A stretch of DNA of 64,000 bases, from NCBI GenBank assembly GCA_024401095.1, contig JAKSLR010000002.1, positions 1-64,000 of the forward strand, written 5' to 3'. Source of the DNA: Bacteroidaceae bacterium (GTDB taxonomy: Bacteria; Bacteroidota; Bacteroidia; Bacteroidales; Bacteroidaceae). Of this stretch, positions 18,344-27,477 are shown one piece after another. Position numbers and translations under genes: made by a program. How positions within the stretch are numbered: position 1 is the stretch's first letter; each line of letters begins with the position of its first letter. Below the pieces are notes generated by a model. It saw nothing but the letters and a program-made list of their open reading frames with translations. It was not told the DNA's origin and searched no databases.

Positions 18344-18991
18344 ATGAAGATACTTAAAAATAAACTGAAGAAAGAAGAGGTCAGTCCTATGCCTCAGGTT
18401 CTTTTTCCGGGTCGCATTATCACAATTTATACGGAAGGAGAAGTGCAGAGGGCTGTGGACTATCTTCTTGATCAGCCTATTTTAGGTATTGATACGGAAA
18501 CTCGTCCTTCTTTCCAGAAAGGGAAGTGTTATAAAGTGTGCCTGGTTCAGGTTTCTACCCATGATACTTGCTTCCTGTTTCGTTTAAATTTCTTTGGCTT
18601 GCCAAAAGCTTTGATTCGCTTGTTGGAAGATACTTCTGTTCCAAAAGTAGGTTTGTCCTTAAAAGATGATTTTGCTTCGCTTAAGAAAAGAGCCAATTTT
18701 AATCCGGGGAAATATATAGAACTCCAGGAATATGTCAAGTCTTTTGGAATCCAGGACATGAGCTTGCAGAAATTGTATGCGAATGTTTTTGGAGAGCGAA
18801 TTTCTAAGGCGCAGCGTTTGTCAAATTGGGAAGCAAATCTCTTAACTGATGCCCAAAAGCGTTATGCGGCTACAGATGCATGGGCATGCATTCGTCTTTA
18901 TGAAGAATTAGAAGCTCTGAAAAAGAGTGGAGAATATAAATTGGAAGTAGTTGTCGATAAACATGAAGAAAATATTCCTCAAGAAGGGTAA
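18344..18991 (+). CDS. RNase D-like 3'-5' exonuclease
   Basis: A 215-residue DEDD-family nuclease. Motif I is GIDTETRPSF, motif II falls in KVGLSLKDDFASLKKR, and motif III is YAATDAWACIRLYEEL, whose Tyr marks the DEDDy class. No HRDC domain is present, so it is shorter than E. coli RNase D. It overlaps the next gene by 29 bp and belongs to the DUF5063 operon, which suggests RNA processing or tRNA/rRNA maturation. Confidence 0.9.
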   Translation: MKILKNKLKKEEVSPMPQVLFPGRIITIYTEGEVQRAVDYLLDQPILGIDTETRPSFQKGKCYKVCLVQVSTHDTCFLFRLNFFGLPKALIRLLEDTSVPKVGLSLKDDFASLKKRANFNPGKYIELQEYVKSFGIQDMSLQKLYANVFGERISKAQRLSNWEANLLTDAQKRYAATDAWACIRLYEELEALKKSGEYKLEVVVDKHEENIPQEG

Positions 18992-20141
18992 GGATGAATC
19001 TTTGAAGCGTTTTCATCCTTGGGTGTTCTCAGGTGCCATAGCACATGCTGAAAAAGGCATAGAAGAAGGTGATTTGGTACAGGTTTTTAGCTCTGAGAAT
19101 AAGTTTTTAGCTGTAGGACATGCACAGATAGGTAGTATCGCCGTGCGTGTCTTATCATTTAATGATGAGACTATCGGTGATAATTTTTGGGAACATCGTT
19201 TGGAGGTTGCCTATGATTTGAGAAAAAGTATAGGATTGGCTGGTAGTGATCATACGAATGCTTATCGTCTTGTTCATGGCGAAGGTGACAATTTACCTGG
19301 ACTGATTATTGATGTGTATGATAAGACAGCAGTAATGCAGGCTCATTCAGTGGGTATGCATGTCAATCGTATGGAAATAGCTCGTGCTCTCCAGAAAGTC
19401 ATGAAAGGAGTTGTTGAAAATATCTATTATAAAAGTGAAACAACTCTTCCATATAAGGCTGACTTAGGACAAGAGGATGGTTATATTGTAGGTGGTGGAG
19501 GTGAATGTGTAGCACTTGAAAATAATTTACGTTTTCATGTAGATTGGTTGCAAGGACAGAAGACTGGTTTCTTTGTTGATCAGCGTGATAACCGTTCTTT
19601 ACTCGAAAAATTTTCAAAAGGAAGATCTGTTTTAAATATGTTCTGCTATACTGGCGGATTCTCTTTCTATGCGATGCGAGGGGGGGCAAAATTAGTACAC
19701 TCAGTAGATAGTTCGCAGCGTGCTATTGACTTGACAAATGAAAATGTCCAATTGAATTTCCCGAATGATAATCGCCATGCTGCTTTTGCTGAGGATGCAT
19801 TTAAATATCTTGACAGAATGGGTGATCAATATGATCTTATTATCTTAGATCCTCCTGCTTTTGCAAAACATCGTGATGCATTACGTCATGCCCTTCAAGG
19901 TTATAGGAGAATTAATGCTAAAGCATTCGAAAAGATTAAACCTGGAGGTATCTTGTTTACATTTAGTTGTTCTCAAGCAGTGAATAAAGATCAGTTCCGT
20001 TTAGCTGTCTTTACAGCTGCTGCTCAAAGCGGTCGAAGTGTAAAGATTTTACATCAGTTGCATCAACCAGCCGATCACCCTATTAATATTTATCATCCAG
20101 AGGGTGAGTATCTCAAAGGGTTAGTTTTATACGTCGAATAG
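18963..20141 (+). CDS. PUA-domain class I SAM-dependent rRNA methyltransferase (RlmI family)
   Basis: A 392-residue enzyme from ATG 18963; a TTG at 18951 is less likely. The N-terminal PUA domain (about 1-75, MKKIFLKKGKDESLKRFHPW) precedes a RlmI-type methyltransferase: FFVDQRDNRSLLEKF, the SAM loop VLNMFCYTGGFSFYAMRGGA and the catalytic-site segment LIILDPPAFAKHRDA. The E. coli relative makes m5C1962 in 23S rRNA. It is the last gene of the DUF5063 operon. Confidence 0.92.
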   Translation: MKKIFLKKGKDESLKRFHPWVFSGAIAHAEKGIEEGDLVQVFSSENKFLAVGHAQIGSIAVRVLSFNDETIGDNFWEHRLEVAYDLRKSIGLAGSDHTNAYRLVHGEGDNLPGLIIDVYDKTAVMQAHSVGMHVNRMEIARALQKVMKGVVENIYYKSETTLPYKADLGQEDGYIVGGGGECVALENNLRFHVDWLQGQKTGFFVDQRDNRSLLEKFSKGRSVLNMFCYTGGFSFYAMRGGAKLVHSVDSSQRAIDLTNENVQLNFPNDNRHAAFAEDAFKYLDRMGDQYDLIILDPPAFAKHRDALRHALQGYRRINAKAFEKIKPGGILFTFSCSQAVNKDQFRLAVFTAAAQSGRSVKILHQLHQPADHPINIYHPEGEYLKGLVLYVE

Positions 20142-20204
20142 TTAAATAATATTAATAAATTGCACGTTGTTAAGGCACACAATGCTTTTTAGACATAAAA
20201 ACTG

Positions 20205-20289
20205 TATCTTTGCAGCGTGTTTTTCATGGTATTAGATTTATAAGGTTTTTAAAGATTGGTTGTCGTGAGACAACCATCTTTTTTTTTAT
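20205..20289 (+). ncRNA. Candidate small RNA with own -7 box and terminator
   Basis: TATCTTTG (20205-20212) is a good -7 box 63 bp after the rlmI stop, with no gene directly behind it. About 40 nt later comes a hairpin (20251-20264 with 20269-20281, one bulge) with a GTGA tetraloop and nine T. Transcription from this box would give an RNA of roughly 70 nt ending at the hairpin. No clear -33 TTTG is present, so the hairpin may simply be the rlmI terminator. Confidence 0.35.
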
Positions 20290-20317
20290 GCTCGCACCTT
20301 ATTTAAAGAAAAAGCAC

Positions 20318-20325
20318 TATCTTTG
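20318..20325 (+). promoter_or_regulatory. -7 box for the nucleoside symporter operon
   Basis: TATCTTTG lies 24 bp before the ATG at 20350 and 29 bp after the T-run of the preceding hairpin. The -33 element is unclear. Confidence 0.5.
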
Positions 20326-20349
20326 CGTGCAATAAAAAAATCTTTTCCT

Positions 20350-21609
20350 ATGAACATTAAAATTAGACTGATCATTCTGAATTTTTTGGAGTTCGCTGTG
20401 TGGGGTGCTTATCTTACTTCCATGGGATCATATCTTGCAAATGCTGGAATGGGCTCCAACATTAGTTATTTCTATTCAGTGCAGGGTTTTGTTTCATTAT
20501 GTATGCCGGCCCTTATGGGAATTGTGGCAGACCGTTGGATTGCTGCTCAGAAAGTTGTTTCTCTCTGCCATCTCATTGCTGGAGCTGCCATGATTGCTGC
20601 AGGAATGTATGGATACAATGCAGGTGAACAGGTTTCTTTCCCTATTCTCTTTAGCTTATACTCCTTGAGTTGTGCATTCTACATGCCTACTATAGCATTA
20701 ACAAACTCTGTAGCTTATAATGCCTTGGACAAGGCAGGTTTGGATGCCGTAAAGGCTTTCCCTCCTATACGTGTATTTGGCACCATCGGATTTATTATTA
20801 CCATGATTAGTGTGGACTTTACTGGATTGCAGGCAGCACCTGGCCAGTTCTTGGTTTCTGGTGTCTTGAGTTTAATTCTTTGTGCTTATGCCCTGACCAT
20901 GCCAAATTGCCCTACTAATCCAAATAAGGAATCAAAAGGCTTTGTCGAAGCACTTGGTTTGCGTGCATTTACCCTTTTCAAGCAGCGTAAGATGGCTATC
21001 TTCTTCATCTTCTCATTCTTGCTTGGCGCTGCTTTGCAGGTTACAAATGGATATGCCAACCCATTCATTTCTTCATTTGCCAACATTCCAGAGTATGCTG
21101 ATACCTTTGGTGTGCAGCATGCCAACATGCTTATATCCCTCTCTCAGATGAGTGAAGCACTCTGTATTCTCCTGATTCCTTTCTTCTTGAAGAAGTTTGG
21201 TATTAAGGTGGTTATGCTTATTGCTATGTTTGCCTGGGTTTTGCGTTTCGGATTCTTCGGTTTAGGTAACCCTGGTAGTGGTGTTTGGTTGTTCATCCTC
21301 TCCATGATTGTTTATGGTGTGGCATTCGATTTCTTCAATATCTCAGGTTCGCTTTTTGTGGACCAGGAGACTGATAAGGACATCCGTAGCAGCGCACAGG
21401 GCCTTTTCATGATGATGACCAATGGCTTTGGTGCGTCTATTGGTACTTTAGCTGCTGGTGCTGTGGTAAATGCGTATGTTTATGACGTACCTGTAGAGGC
21501 ACAGCAAGCAGGATGGCAAAATGCCTGGTTTGTCTTTGCTGCCTATTCTTTGGTAGTTGCCATAGCTTTCATCTTCCTGTTCAAGTACAAGCATAATCCT
21601 CAGAAATAA
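20350..21609 (+). CDS. Nucleoside:H+ symporter, MFS (NupG/XapB family)
   Basis: A 419-residue inner-membrane protein with about 12 transmembrane segments, from ATG 20350; the upstream frame overlaps the promoter. The opening MNIKIRLIILNFLEFAVWGA and the FPPIRVFGTIGFIITM segment are characteristic of nucleoside symporters. It is the first gene of a plus-strand run of seven genes. The run ends with a DNA/RNA endonuclease, which would supply nucleosides if exported. The next gene starts directly after its stop. Confidence 0.88.
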   Translation: MNIKIRLIILNFLEFAVWGAYLTSMGSYLANAGMGSNISYFYSVQGFVSLCMPALMGIVADRWIAAQKVVSLCHLIAGAAMIAAGMYGYNAGEQVSFPILFSLYSLSCAFYMPTIALTNSVAYNALDKAGLDAVKAFPPIRVFGTIGFIITMISVDFTGLQAAPGQFLVSGVLSLILCAYALTMPNCPTNPNKESKGFVEALGLRAFTLFKQRKMAIFFIFSFLLGAALQVTNGYANPFISSFANIPEYADTFGVQHANMLISLSQMSEALCILLIPFFLKKFGIKVVMLIAMFAWVLRFGFFGLGNPGSGVWLFILSMIVYGVAFDFFNISGSLFVDQETDKDIRSSAQGLFMMMTNGFGASIGTLAAGAVVNAYVYDVPVEAQQAGWQNAWFVFAAYSLVVAIAFIFLFKYKHNPQK

Positions 21610-22317
21610 GTGAAAGAAGTAAGATATTTCTACACTCCTGACATAGAAAAGTCGCATGAGTTGCCCGAAGAAGAGGCCGCTCATGCGCTTCGTGTTCTGC
21701 GCATGCAGCAAGGTGATGAGATGGTTTTGATGGATGGTAAAGGCAATTACTATTCTGCTGTTATTTCTGCAGCATCAGGTAAGCGCTGTCAGTTCCAAGT
21801 AATAAAGAAGATGCCTCAAACTAGGCAGTGGACAGGACATTTGCATCTGGCTATGGGACCTACCAAGAACATGGATAGAACAGAGTGGTTTGCCGAGAAA
21901 GCTACGGAAATAGGCTTTGATGAATTGACTTTCTTGAACTGCCGTTGGTCGGAGCGTAAAGTCATTAAGACAGAACGTATAGATAAGATTTTGGTTTCTG
22001 CCATGAAGCAAAGTCATAAAGCAGAAAAACCGATTCTTCACGAAATGATTGATTTTAAAAAGTTTATAAATCAATATTTTAAAGGACAGAAGTATATTGC
22101 TCATTGTCATGAAGAAATGCTTCCGGAATTGAAAAATTGCATTCTTCCAAATGAAGATGTGACAGTACTTATAGGTCCAGAAGGTGATTTCAGCGAAGAA
22201 GAAGTTGAATTGGCAGAATCAAAAGGTTTTAAGAGTATTTCATTGGGAAAGAGTCGTTTGCGGACAGAAACAGCAGCACTTGTTGCTGTCCATATTATGC
22301 ATCTTTTTAATAGTTAA
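21610..22317 (+). CDS. rsmE: 16S rRNA m3U1498 methyltransferase
   Basis: A 235-residue SPOUT-class enzyme that methylates U1498 in the decoding site of 16S rRNA. The start is GTG, directly after the TAA of the upstream gene; family proteins begin with a similar FYTPDI segment and no closer ATG would include it. The knotted SAM site is seen in VLIGPEGDFSEEEVELAESK and SLGKSRLRTETAAL near the C-terminus. Confidence 0.94.
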   Translation: MKEVRYFYTPDIEKSHELPEEEAAHALRVLRMQQGDEMVLMDGKGNYYSAVISAASGKRCQFQVIKKMPQTRQWTGHLHLAMGPTKNMDRTEWFAEKATEIGFDELTFLNCRWSERKVIKTERIDKILVSAMKQSHKAEKPILHEMIDFKKFINQYFKGQKYIAHCHEEMLPELKNCILPNEDVTVLIGPEGDFSEEEVELAESKGFKSISLGKSRLRTETAALVAVHIMHLFNS

Positions 22318-22325
22318 TACTTTTT

Positions 22326-23690
22326 ATGGTAAACAGATTTTTTAATTTTATATTGCTTGTTTTGGCATTCCTTTGTGTTTCCTGTAGCAATAGGGAGTAT
22401 ATCAATAGTTTGCCTAAAGAAGCTCAACTGGTGTTGTCTGTAAATCCAGAATCGCTCTTTCAAAAGGCTGATATTTCAGATATTTCATCATTCCCTCAAT
22501 ATCTGCAAGTCTTGTTAGATAGTCCAGAAAAAGTAGGGGTCGATTGGACAAAAGACATTTATTTTTATCTTGCTGATAATAATATGGGTTTTGTCGCTGC
22601 GATGAACGATGCCGATAGGCTTACTGATTTCTTGGAGCAAAATGCTCAGGAGTTCAACATCCATGTCGAATCAGATGGAGATTATTGCTGGGCTTATACA
22701 GATATGCTGCTTATTGGTTACAATGATGATCAGCTTCTTTCCATGACCATTTATGGTGATGCAAAGGTGTTCCGTCAGAAAGCAAAGAAATTAATGAAGC
22801 AAGATGTTGGCGATAGTTTTGCCTCAAGTTCTTCTTTTGTAAAATTGGTTTCTGCAAAATCTGATTTTGCTATATATGCCGATGCGACCGCTCTTCCTGA
22901 AAATTTATTGGGCAAATGGCTTGATTTCCTTCCAAAAAATGTAGATTTGAACAGCTTGTCTTTGTTGCTGTCTGCAAATATGGAGAAAGGTAAGCTTTTG
23001 GCAAATGCGGAGTTTTTCTCTAACGATGCAAAAATTCAAAAGGCGATTCTTGATTTGGCATCCTCAATGAAAAAGCAGGGGGATACTTATATTAATGCGG
23101 TTCCAGAGAATTTTACAATATATGGCTCTTTGGGCTGTACACCTCAGCTTATAGATTTGTTGAAACAGAATCAAGGAATAGGGATGACCTTAGCTTTATT
23201 GGATCAAGTGGTTCCTGCCAGCGATCTTTTTCAGAAAATGAATGGTGATATATCATTCTTTTTACAGGGTTCAGACTATATGCTTTATGCACAGTTGGAT
23301 GACACTTCTATTTTTGATAATGATTCTTGGGCTCATCACAATGGTATACGCACCAGAGGGAAGCATATTTACTCTTTCGACAATTATACCTTTGGATTAA
23401 AGGAAGATAGCTTTTTTATTACCAATAATTCATCTTTGGCAGAATTGAATCCTGCTTTTGTTTCAAATGCTGCTACAAGCTGGAAAGACGTACAAAAAGA
23501 TAGTTTTGGTTTTCTGTTACTTAATTTACCAAAAGTAGAAGCCTTGTCTGTTTTGCCATCTAATTTAAGATTGCAGTTTGAGCAGGCTGTTCTATTGTGG
23601 AAGGAACCAACCAAGTTTGAGATTACTGTAACAACGAAGAACCAGGATGAAAATATCTTAAAAACATTACTGAATTCATGGATGAAATAG
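22326..23690 (+). CDS. DUF4836-like lipoprotein
   Basis: A 454-residue predicted lipoprotein. The signal peptide ends in a lipobox (AFLCVSCSN, Cys20). The body starts LPKEAQLVLSVNPESLFQKA, resembling the Bacteroidetes family DUF4836 as I remember it; these proteins have repeated copies of an uncharacterised alpha/beta unit. It lies 8 bp after rsmE and overlaps the ABC ATPase gene by 13 bp, so it may be a partner of that transporter. Function is unknown. Confidence 0.6.
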   Translation: MVNRFFNFILLVLAFLCVSCSNREYINSLPKEAQLVLSVNPESLFQKADISDISSFPQYLQVLLDSPEKVGVDWTKDIYFYLADNNMGFVAAMNDADRLTDFLEQNAQEFNIHVESDGDYCWAYTDMLLIGYNDDQLLSMTIYGDAKVFRQKAKKLMKQDVGDSFASSSSFVKLVSAKSDFAIYADATALPENLLGKWLDFLPKNVDLNSLSLLLSANMEKGKLLANAEFFSNDAKIQKAILDLASSMKKQGDTYINAVPENFTIYGSLGCTPQLIDLLKQNQGIGMTLALLDQVVPASDLFQKMNGDISFFLQGSDYMLYAQLDDTSIFDNDSWAHHNGIRTRGKHIYSFDNYTFGLKEDSFFITNNSSLAELNPAFVSNAATSWKDVQKDSFGFLLLNLPKVEALSVLPSNLRLQFEQAVLLWKEPTKFEITVTTKNQDENILKTLLNSWMK

Positions 23691-24325
23691 TCTTAAAAAA
23701 TGCATTGCCTGTTGTTTTTGAGGAACGTAGATCATTAATAAACAGTGATGTATGGTTGAAGGAACTGTCTTTAAAAAAAGGAGAAACGGTTTTAATTGAG
23801 GCAGATTCGGGTACAGGAAAATCTTCACTCTGCAGTTATATCTTTGGATATAGAAAAGATTTCACGGGGCAAATCTGCTTTGATTCAACAGATATAAATA
23901 AATTGAAAGTAAAAGATTGGGTTAAGTTGCGTGAAAAATCCCTGAGTATTCTTTGGCAAGAACTCCGTCTTTTCCCTGAGCTTTCTGCATGGGAAAATGT
24001 GATGATTAAGAATAGTTTGACCCATTTTCAGACAGAACAACAGATTAATTCATGGTTTGATTTGCTGGGGATTGCTGATAAGAAAGATTCGAAGATTGGC
24101 AGAATGAGTTTTGGACAACAGCAGCGAGTGGCTATGATTCGTTCTTTATGTCAACCTTTTGATTTTATTTTTGCAGATGAGCCAATTAGTCATTTGGACG
24201 ACAAAAACTCTTCCATAATGGGCCAGATTTTATTGTCTGAAGCAAGAAGACAAGGTGCAGGTGTGATAGTCACCAGTATAGGTAAACATATGGATTTAGA
24301 TTATACTAAAATCTTAAAACTATGA
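23678..24325 (+). CDS. ABC transporter ATP-binding protein (LolD/MacB-like)
   Basis: A 215-residue ATPase. Walker A is ADSGTGKSS near residue 45, the signature is MSFGQQQRVAM and Walker B is FIFADEPISHLDD. It is shorter and more diverged than LolD but of the same type. Its start overlaps the DUF4836-like gene and its stop overlaps the permease start (ATGA). The three are one translational unit, likely a lipoprotein or envelope-stress ABC system. Confidence 0.88.
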   Translation: MDEIVLKNALPVVFEERRSLINSDVWLKELSLKKGETVLIEADSGTGKSSLCSYIFGYRKDFTGQICFDSTDINKLKVKDWVKLREKSLSILWQELRLFPELSAWENVMIKNSLTHFQTEQQINSWFDLLGIADKKDSKIGRMSFGQQQRVAMIRSLCQPFDFIFADEPISHLDDKNSSIMGQILLSEARRQGAGVIVTSIGKHMDLDYTKILKL

Positions 24326-25524
24326 AACTGGTTTGGAAGTTACTTCGTCAGCATATTAGTATTGGTCAGTTCTCTGGGTTTACTTTAGCAAATATGATAG
24401 GCATGACTATCATTTTGTTAGGACTGCAATTTTATCAAGATGTTTCTTCAATTTTCTCTTCAAAAGAGAGTTTTATGAAGAAAGACTATATCATCGTTAC
24501 TAAACAGATTAATGCAGTCTCAACCCTTACGGGAAAGGGAACGAATTTTACAAAAAATGAGATAAATGAGTTAAAGAATCAGTCTTTTACTCGTTCTTTA
24601 GGGCTATTTCAACCTGCAGATTTCCGCGTTTCTGCTAGTATGGGTATGAAGAATGTCGGAATGCAGTTCTCTACAGAAATGTTTTTTGAGAGTGTTCCTG
24701 ATGAGTATGTCGACTTTGACTCTTCGCAGTGGATTTATAAGGAAAATGATAATAACCTGCCTATCATACTTCCAAGGAACTATTTGAACCTATATAACTT
24801 TGGTTTTGCTCAGACCAGAGGGCTCCCAAAGTTGTCTGAGAACGTATTAAGTATGATCTCTATGAACATTACTGTTTCTGGAAATCAGAAGCAGGGTCTT
24901 TATAAGGGTAAGATTGTTGGTTTCAGTAATAGGTTAAATACAATTCTAGTTCCTCAGTCATTTATGAACTGGGCAAATGAAGAGTATGGCAAGAACGAGT
25001 CTGTAGAACCTTCCCGATTAATTCTGGAGGTTTATAATCCAACGGATGATTCTATAGTAAAATATTTCCAGGATAAAGGATATGAAACTGAGGATGACAA
25101 ATTAGAACAGGGTAAAACCGCATGGTTTCTAAAGATAGTTGTGGGAATTGTTATGGGCGTTGGAATTTTGATTACTGTTCTAGCTCTGTATGTCCTAATG
25201 TTAAGTATCTATCTTTTAGTTCAGAAAAATACTACAAAACTAGAAAACTTGCTCCTCATAGGATATAGCCCTTCACATGTAGCTATGCCTTATCAGCTAT
25301 TGACATTCTTTCTTAATGGTTTTGTCTTTGTATGTGCTATAATGATACTTATTGTTGTAAGAGGGTATTATTTAGAAATGCTTGAGTCATTATATCCTGA
25401 TTTGTTAATAGGAGGATTGGGAACAACTCTTCTTTTGGGAATAATATTGTTCATTACAGTTAGTCTTTTAAACATGTGGGTGATCCGTTTGAAGATTGCC
25501 TCAATTTGGAAACGTAAAGAATAA
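24322..25524 (+). CDS. FtsX-like ABC permease
   Basis: A 400-residue inner-membrane protein with the MacB/LolC/FtsX layout. One transmembrane helix is near the N-terminus (about 20-40), a periplasmic domain of ~220 residues follows, and three helices fill the last ~130 residues (VVGIVMGVGILITVLALYVL and others). It overlaps the ATPase gene by 4 bp. It may extract or transport a lipoprotein or act as a mechanotransmitter; cargo is not visible. Confidence 0.82.
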   Translation: MKLVWKLLRQHISIGQFSGFTLANMIGMTIILLGLQFYQDVSSIFSSKESFMKKDYIIVTKQINAVSTLTGKGTNFTKNEINELKNQSFTRSLGLFQPADFRVSASMGMKNVGMQFSTEMFFESVPDEYVDFDSSQWIYKENDNNLPIILPRNYLNLYNFGFAQTRGLPKLSENVLSMISMNITVSGNQKQGLYKGKIVGFSNRLNTILVPQSFMNWANEEYGKNESVEPSRLILEVYNPTDDSIVKYFQDKGYETEDDKLEQGKTAWFLKIVVGIVMGVGILITVLALYVLMLSIYLLVQKNTTKLENLLLIGYSPSHVAMPYQLLTFFLNGFVFVCAIMILIVVRGYYLEMLESLYPDLLIGGLGTTLLLGIILFITVSLLNMWVIRLKIASIWKRKE

Positions 25525-25529
25525 GTAGT

Positions 25530-26513
25530 ATGTATAAGAGTTTATTGAATGCTAGCCGTCTCCTCTCAAATAATGCTTCGTACTTTATTATTGGAATAGC
25601 TATAATTACCTATTTTATCCCAGATTTGTTTATTTGGGTAAAAGGTAATACACAGACCTGTATATTAGGGTTTATAATGCTTACAATGGGATTGACTCTT
25701 ACGGTAAACGATATGAAATTGCTGGTGGCACGTCCTTTTGACTTATTGATTGGTTCTTGTGCTCAATTTTCTCTCATGCCATTAATAGCGTATACCTTGA
25801 CTGCTGGCTTGAGTTATATTCTACCAATTGATAAAGCTATTATTGTCGGTATTATATTAGTTGGTTGCTGTCCGGGTGGTGTTAGTAGTAATATTATGTC
25901 TTTCCTTTGTAAGGGTGATGTTGCATATTCTGTTGGTATGACAACAATTTCAACATTGTTGGCTCCAGTTGTTACTCCTCTGCTTGTACTTTGGCTGGCA
26001 GGTCAGCAAGTCGATGTTGATGCGTGGGGAATGTTTCAAAATATTCTTATAGTAACCCTCATACCAGTGGCTATAGGTTTCTTCTGTAATTATTTCTATG
26101 GGAAAAATGATAACTTCAAGAAAATACAAGCTATAATGCCTACTTTCAGTGTTTTGGGACTTGCTTGTATTGTTGGAGGTGTGATTGCTGCGGTTCATGA
26201 TCAGTTGCTTCAAGAAGGTGTCATGTTTTTCATTTATGTGTTTATTATTGTATTTTGTCATAATTCTCTGGGATATTTGTTGGGTTACACTGTAGGTCGC
26301 CTATTTCATTTTAACACAGCAAAGAACAGAACTATTTCTATTGAGGTAGGCATGCAGAATGCTGGGTTGGCAACTGTATTGGCAGGTAAGTTTTTCATTG
26401 CAACTTGTCCGTTGGCTGTCATACCATGTGCTGTTAGTTGTGCTTGGCATTCAATTTCTGGAACAATTTTAGCTCAATATTTTGCCTGGAGGAGTAGAAA
26501 AGCTGAGATATGA
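25530..26513 (+). CDS. Bile acid:sodium symporter (BASS) family transporter
   Basis: A 327-residue integral membrane protein with about ten hydrophobic segments. The motif region VGCCPGGVSSNIMSFLCKGD and the EVGMQNAGLATVLA segment are hallmarks of BASS/ASBT proteins, whose bacterial members move bile acids, pantoate or other organic anions with Na+. It lies 5 bp after the permease gene and overlaps the endonuclease gene by 4 bp. The true substrate is unknown. Confidence 0.88.
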   Translation: MYKSLLNASRLLSNNASYFIIGIAIITYFIPDLFIWVKGNTQTCILGFIMLTMGLTLTVNDMKLLVARPFDLLIGSCAQFSLMPLIAYTLTAGLSYILPIDKAIIVGIILVGCCPGGVSSNIMSFLCKGDVAYSVGMTTISTLLAPVVTPLLVLWLAGQQVDVDAWGMFQNILIVTLIPVAIGFFCNYFYGKNDNFKKIQAIMPTFSVLGLACIVGGVIAAVHDQLLQEGVMFFIYVFIIVFCHNSLGYLLGYTVGRLFHFNTAKNRTISIEVGMQNAGLATVLAGKFFIATCPLAVIPCAVSCAWHSISGTILAQYFAWRSRKAEI

Positions 26514-27391
26514 GAAACAAAATAAAATATGGCACTTTAAGTGCATTGATTATTGGAGCCCTTTCTGCAGGTGGATATTATGCAAATGGGGGTAGTGTTG
26601 TTAATTCAAAACCGGCAAATGAAACTATTTTAGTTTCTTCCCGAACTGAGGGAGATGGCCTAAAAGACATTCAATCAGTTCCTTCAGGTATAGATTATTC
26701 CTTACCTGCGCTGCGAAAGAATAGTGGGGAACAGATTTTACATCGTACGGCAATGACTATTTCCTATAATAAAGAGACAAGAACTCCTAATTGGGTTGCA
26801 TATCTGCTTCAGAAAGCAGATATGGACGGTAATTTAGGCCGTGAACGCGAGTTTTATCAAGATTTTGAGATAGAGAAATCTAATCGTGTCAGTACCTATG
26901 ATTATAGTCATTCCGGGTATGATCGTGGCCATATGGCTCCTGCTGGCGATTTTAATAACGATAAACAGGCAAAGAAGGAAACTTTCTATATGACAAACAT
27001 TTGTCCTCAGAACCATGAGTTGAATGGAAATTCTTGGAATACCTTGGAGAAACAATGTCGTTATTGGGCTAATCGTGAAGGGGGGATATATAGTGTTGTC
27101 GGCCCTATTTATCTAAGTAAGAATCCAAAAACAATAGGTGATCACAAGGTCGCTGTTCCTGATAAGTTTTTCCGTTGTATTCTTTCTTTGAAAAAAGGTA
27201 AGGAGAAGGCTGTTGGTTTTATCTATGATAATAACAGTACACGCCAGCGTATTTCTCGAGCAGCATGCTCTGTAGACGAGGTGGAAAAGCTTACAGGATT
27301 GAACTTTTTCGAAGCTTTGGATGATAAGTTGGAAAATCGTTTGGAAGCTTCGTTTAATTTGAATGATTGGGGATATCCTGAGGAGGATTGA
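26510..27391 (+). CDS. DNA/RNA non-specific endonuclease (NUC family)
   Basis: A 293-residue protein with an N-terminal hydrophobic anchor or signal (residues ~8-25) that should place it in the periplasm or outside. The catalytic DRGH motif (YDRGHMAPAGDFNND, His141) is intact and the metal-binding Asn is likely in NICPQNHELNGNSWN. The family degrades single- and double-stranded DNA and RNA. It is the last gene of the seven-gene run headed by a nucleoside symporter. Confidence 0.93.
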   Translation: MRNKIKYGTLSALIIGALSAGGYYANGGSVVNSKPANETILVSSRTEGDGLKDIQSVPSGIDYSLPALRKNSGEQILHRTAMTISYNKETRTPNWVAYLLQKADMDGNLGREREFYQDFEIEKSNRVSTYDYSHSGYDRGHMAPAGDFNNDKQAKKETFYMTNICPQNHELNGNSWNTLEKQCRYWANREGGIYSVVGPIYLSKNPKTIGDHKVAVPDKFFRCILSLKKGKEKAVGFIYDNNSTRQRISRAACSVDEVEKLTGLNFFEALDDKLENRLEASFNLNDWGYPEED

Positions 27392-27420
27392 TTTTGTTTT
27401 GAATAAGAAAATATCTAAAG

Positions 27421-27458
27421 AAAGAACTCCGCTAACAAGGCTGTTAGCGGAGTTCTTT
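27421..27458 (+). terminator. Strong bidirectional terminator between convergent units
   Basis: A perfect 17-bp stem (27421-27437 with 27442-27458, core GAACTCCGCTAACA) has a 4-nt loop, with A-run and T-run ends. It closes the endonuclease operon and, from the other side, the HerA-like gene. Confidence 0.92.
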
Positions 27459-27477
27459 ATATGATAGTGTTCTGTCT

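Noticed and set aside
22326..27391. Defence island (nuclease next to ABC proteins)
   Set aside because: The endonuclease has an export signal, the ATPase is a transporter type, and no typical defence effector or mobile gene is present.
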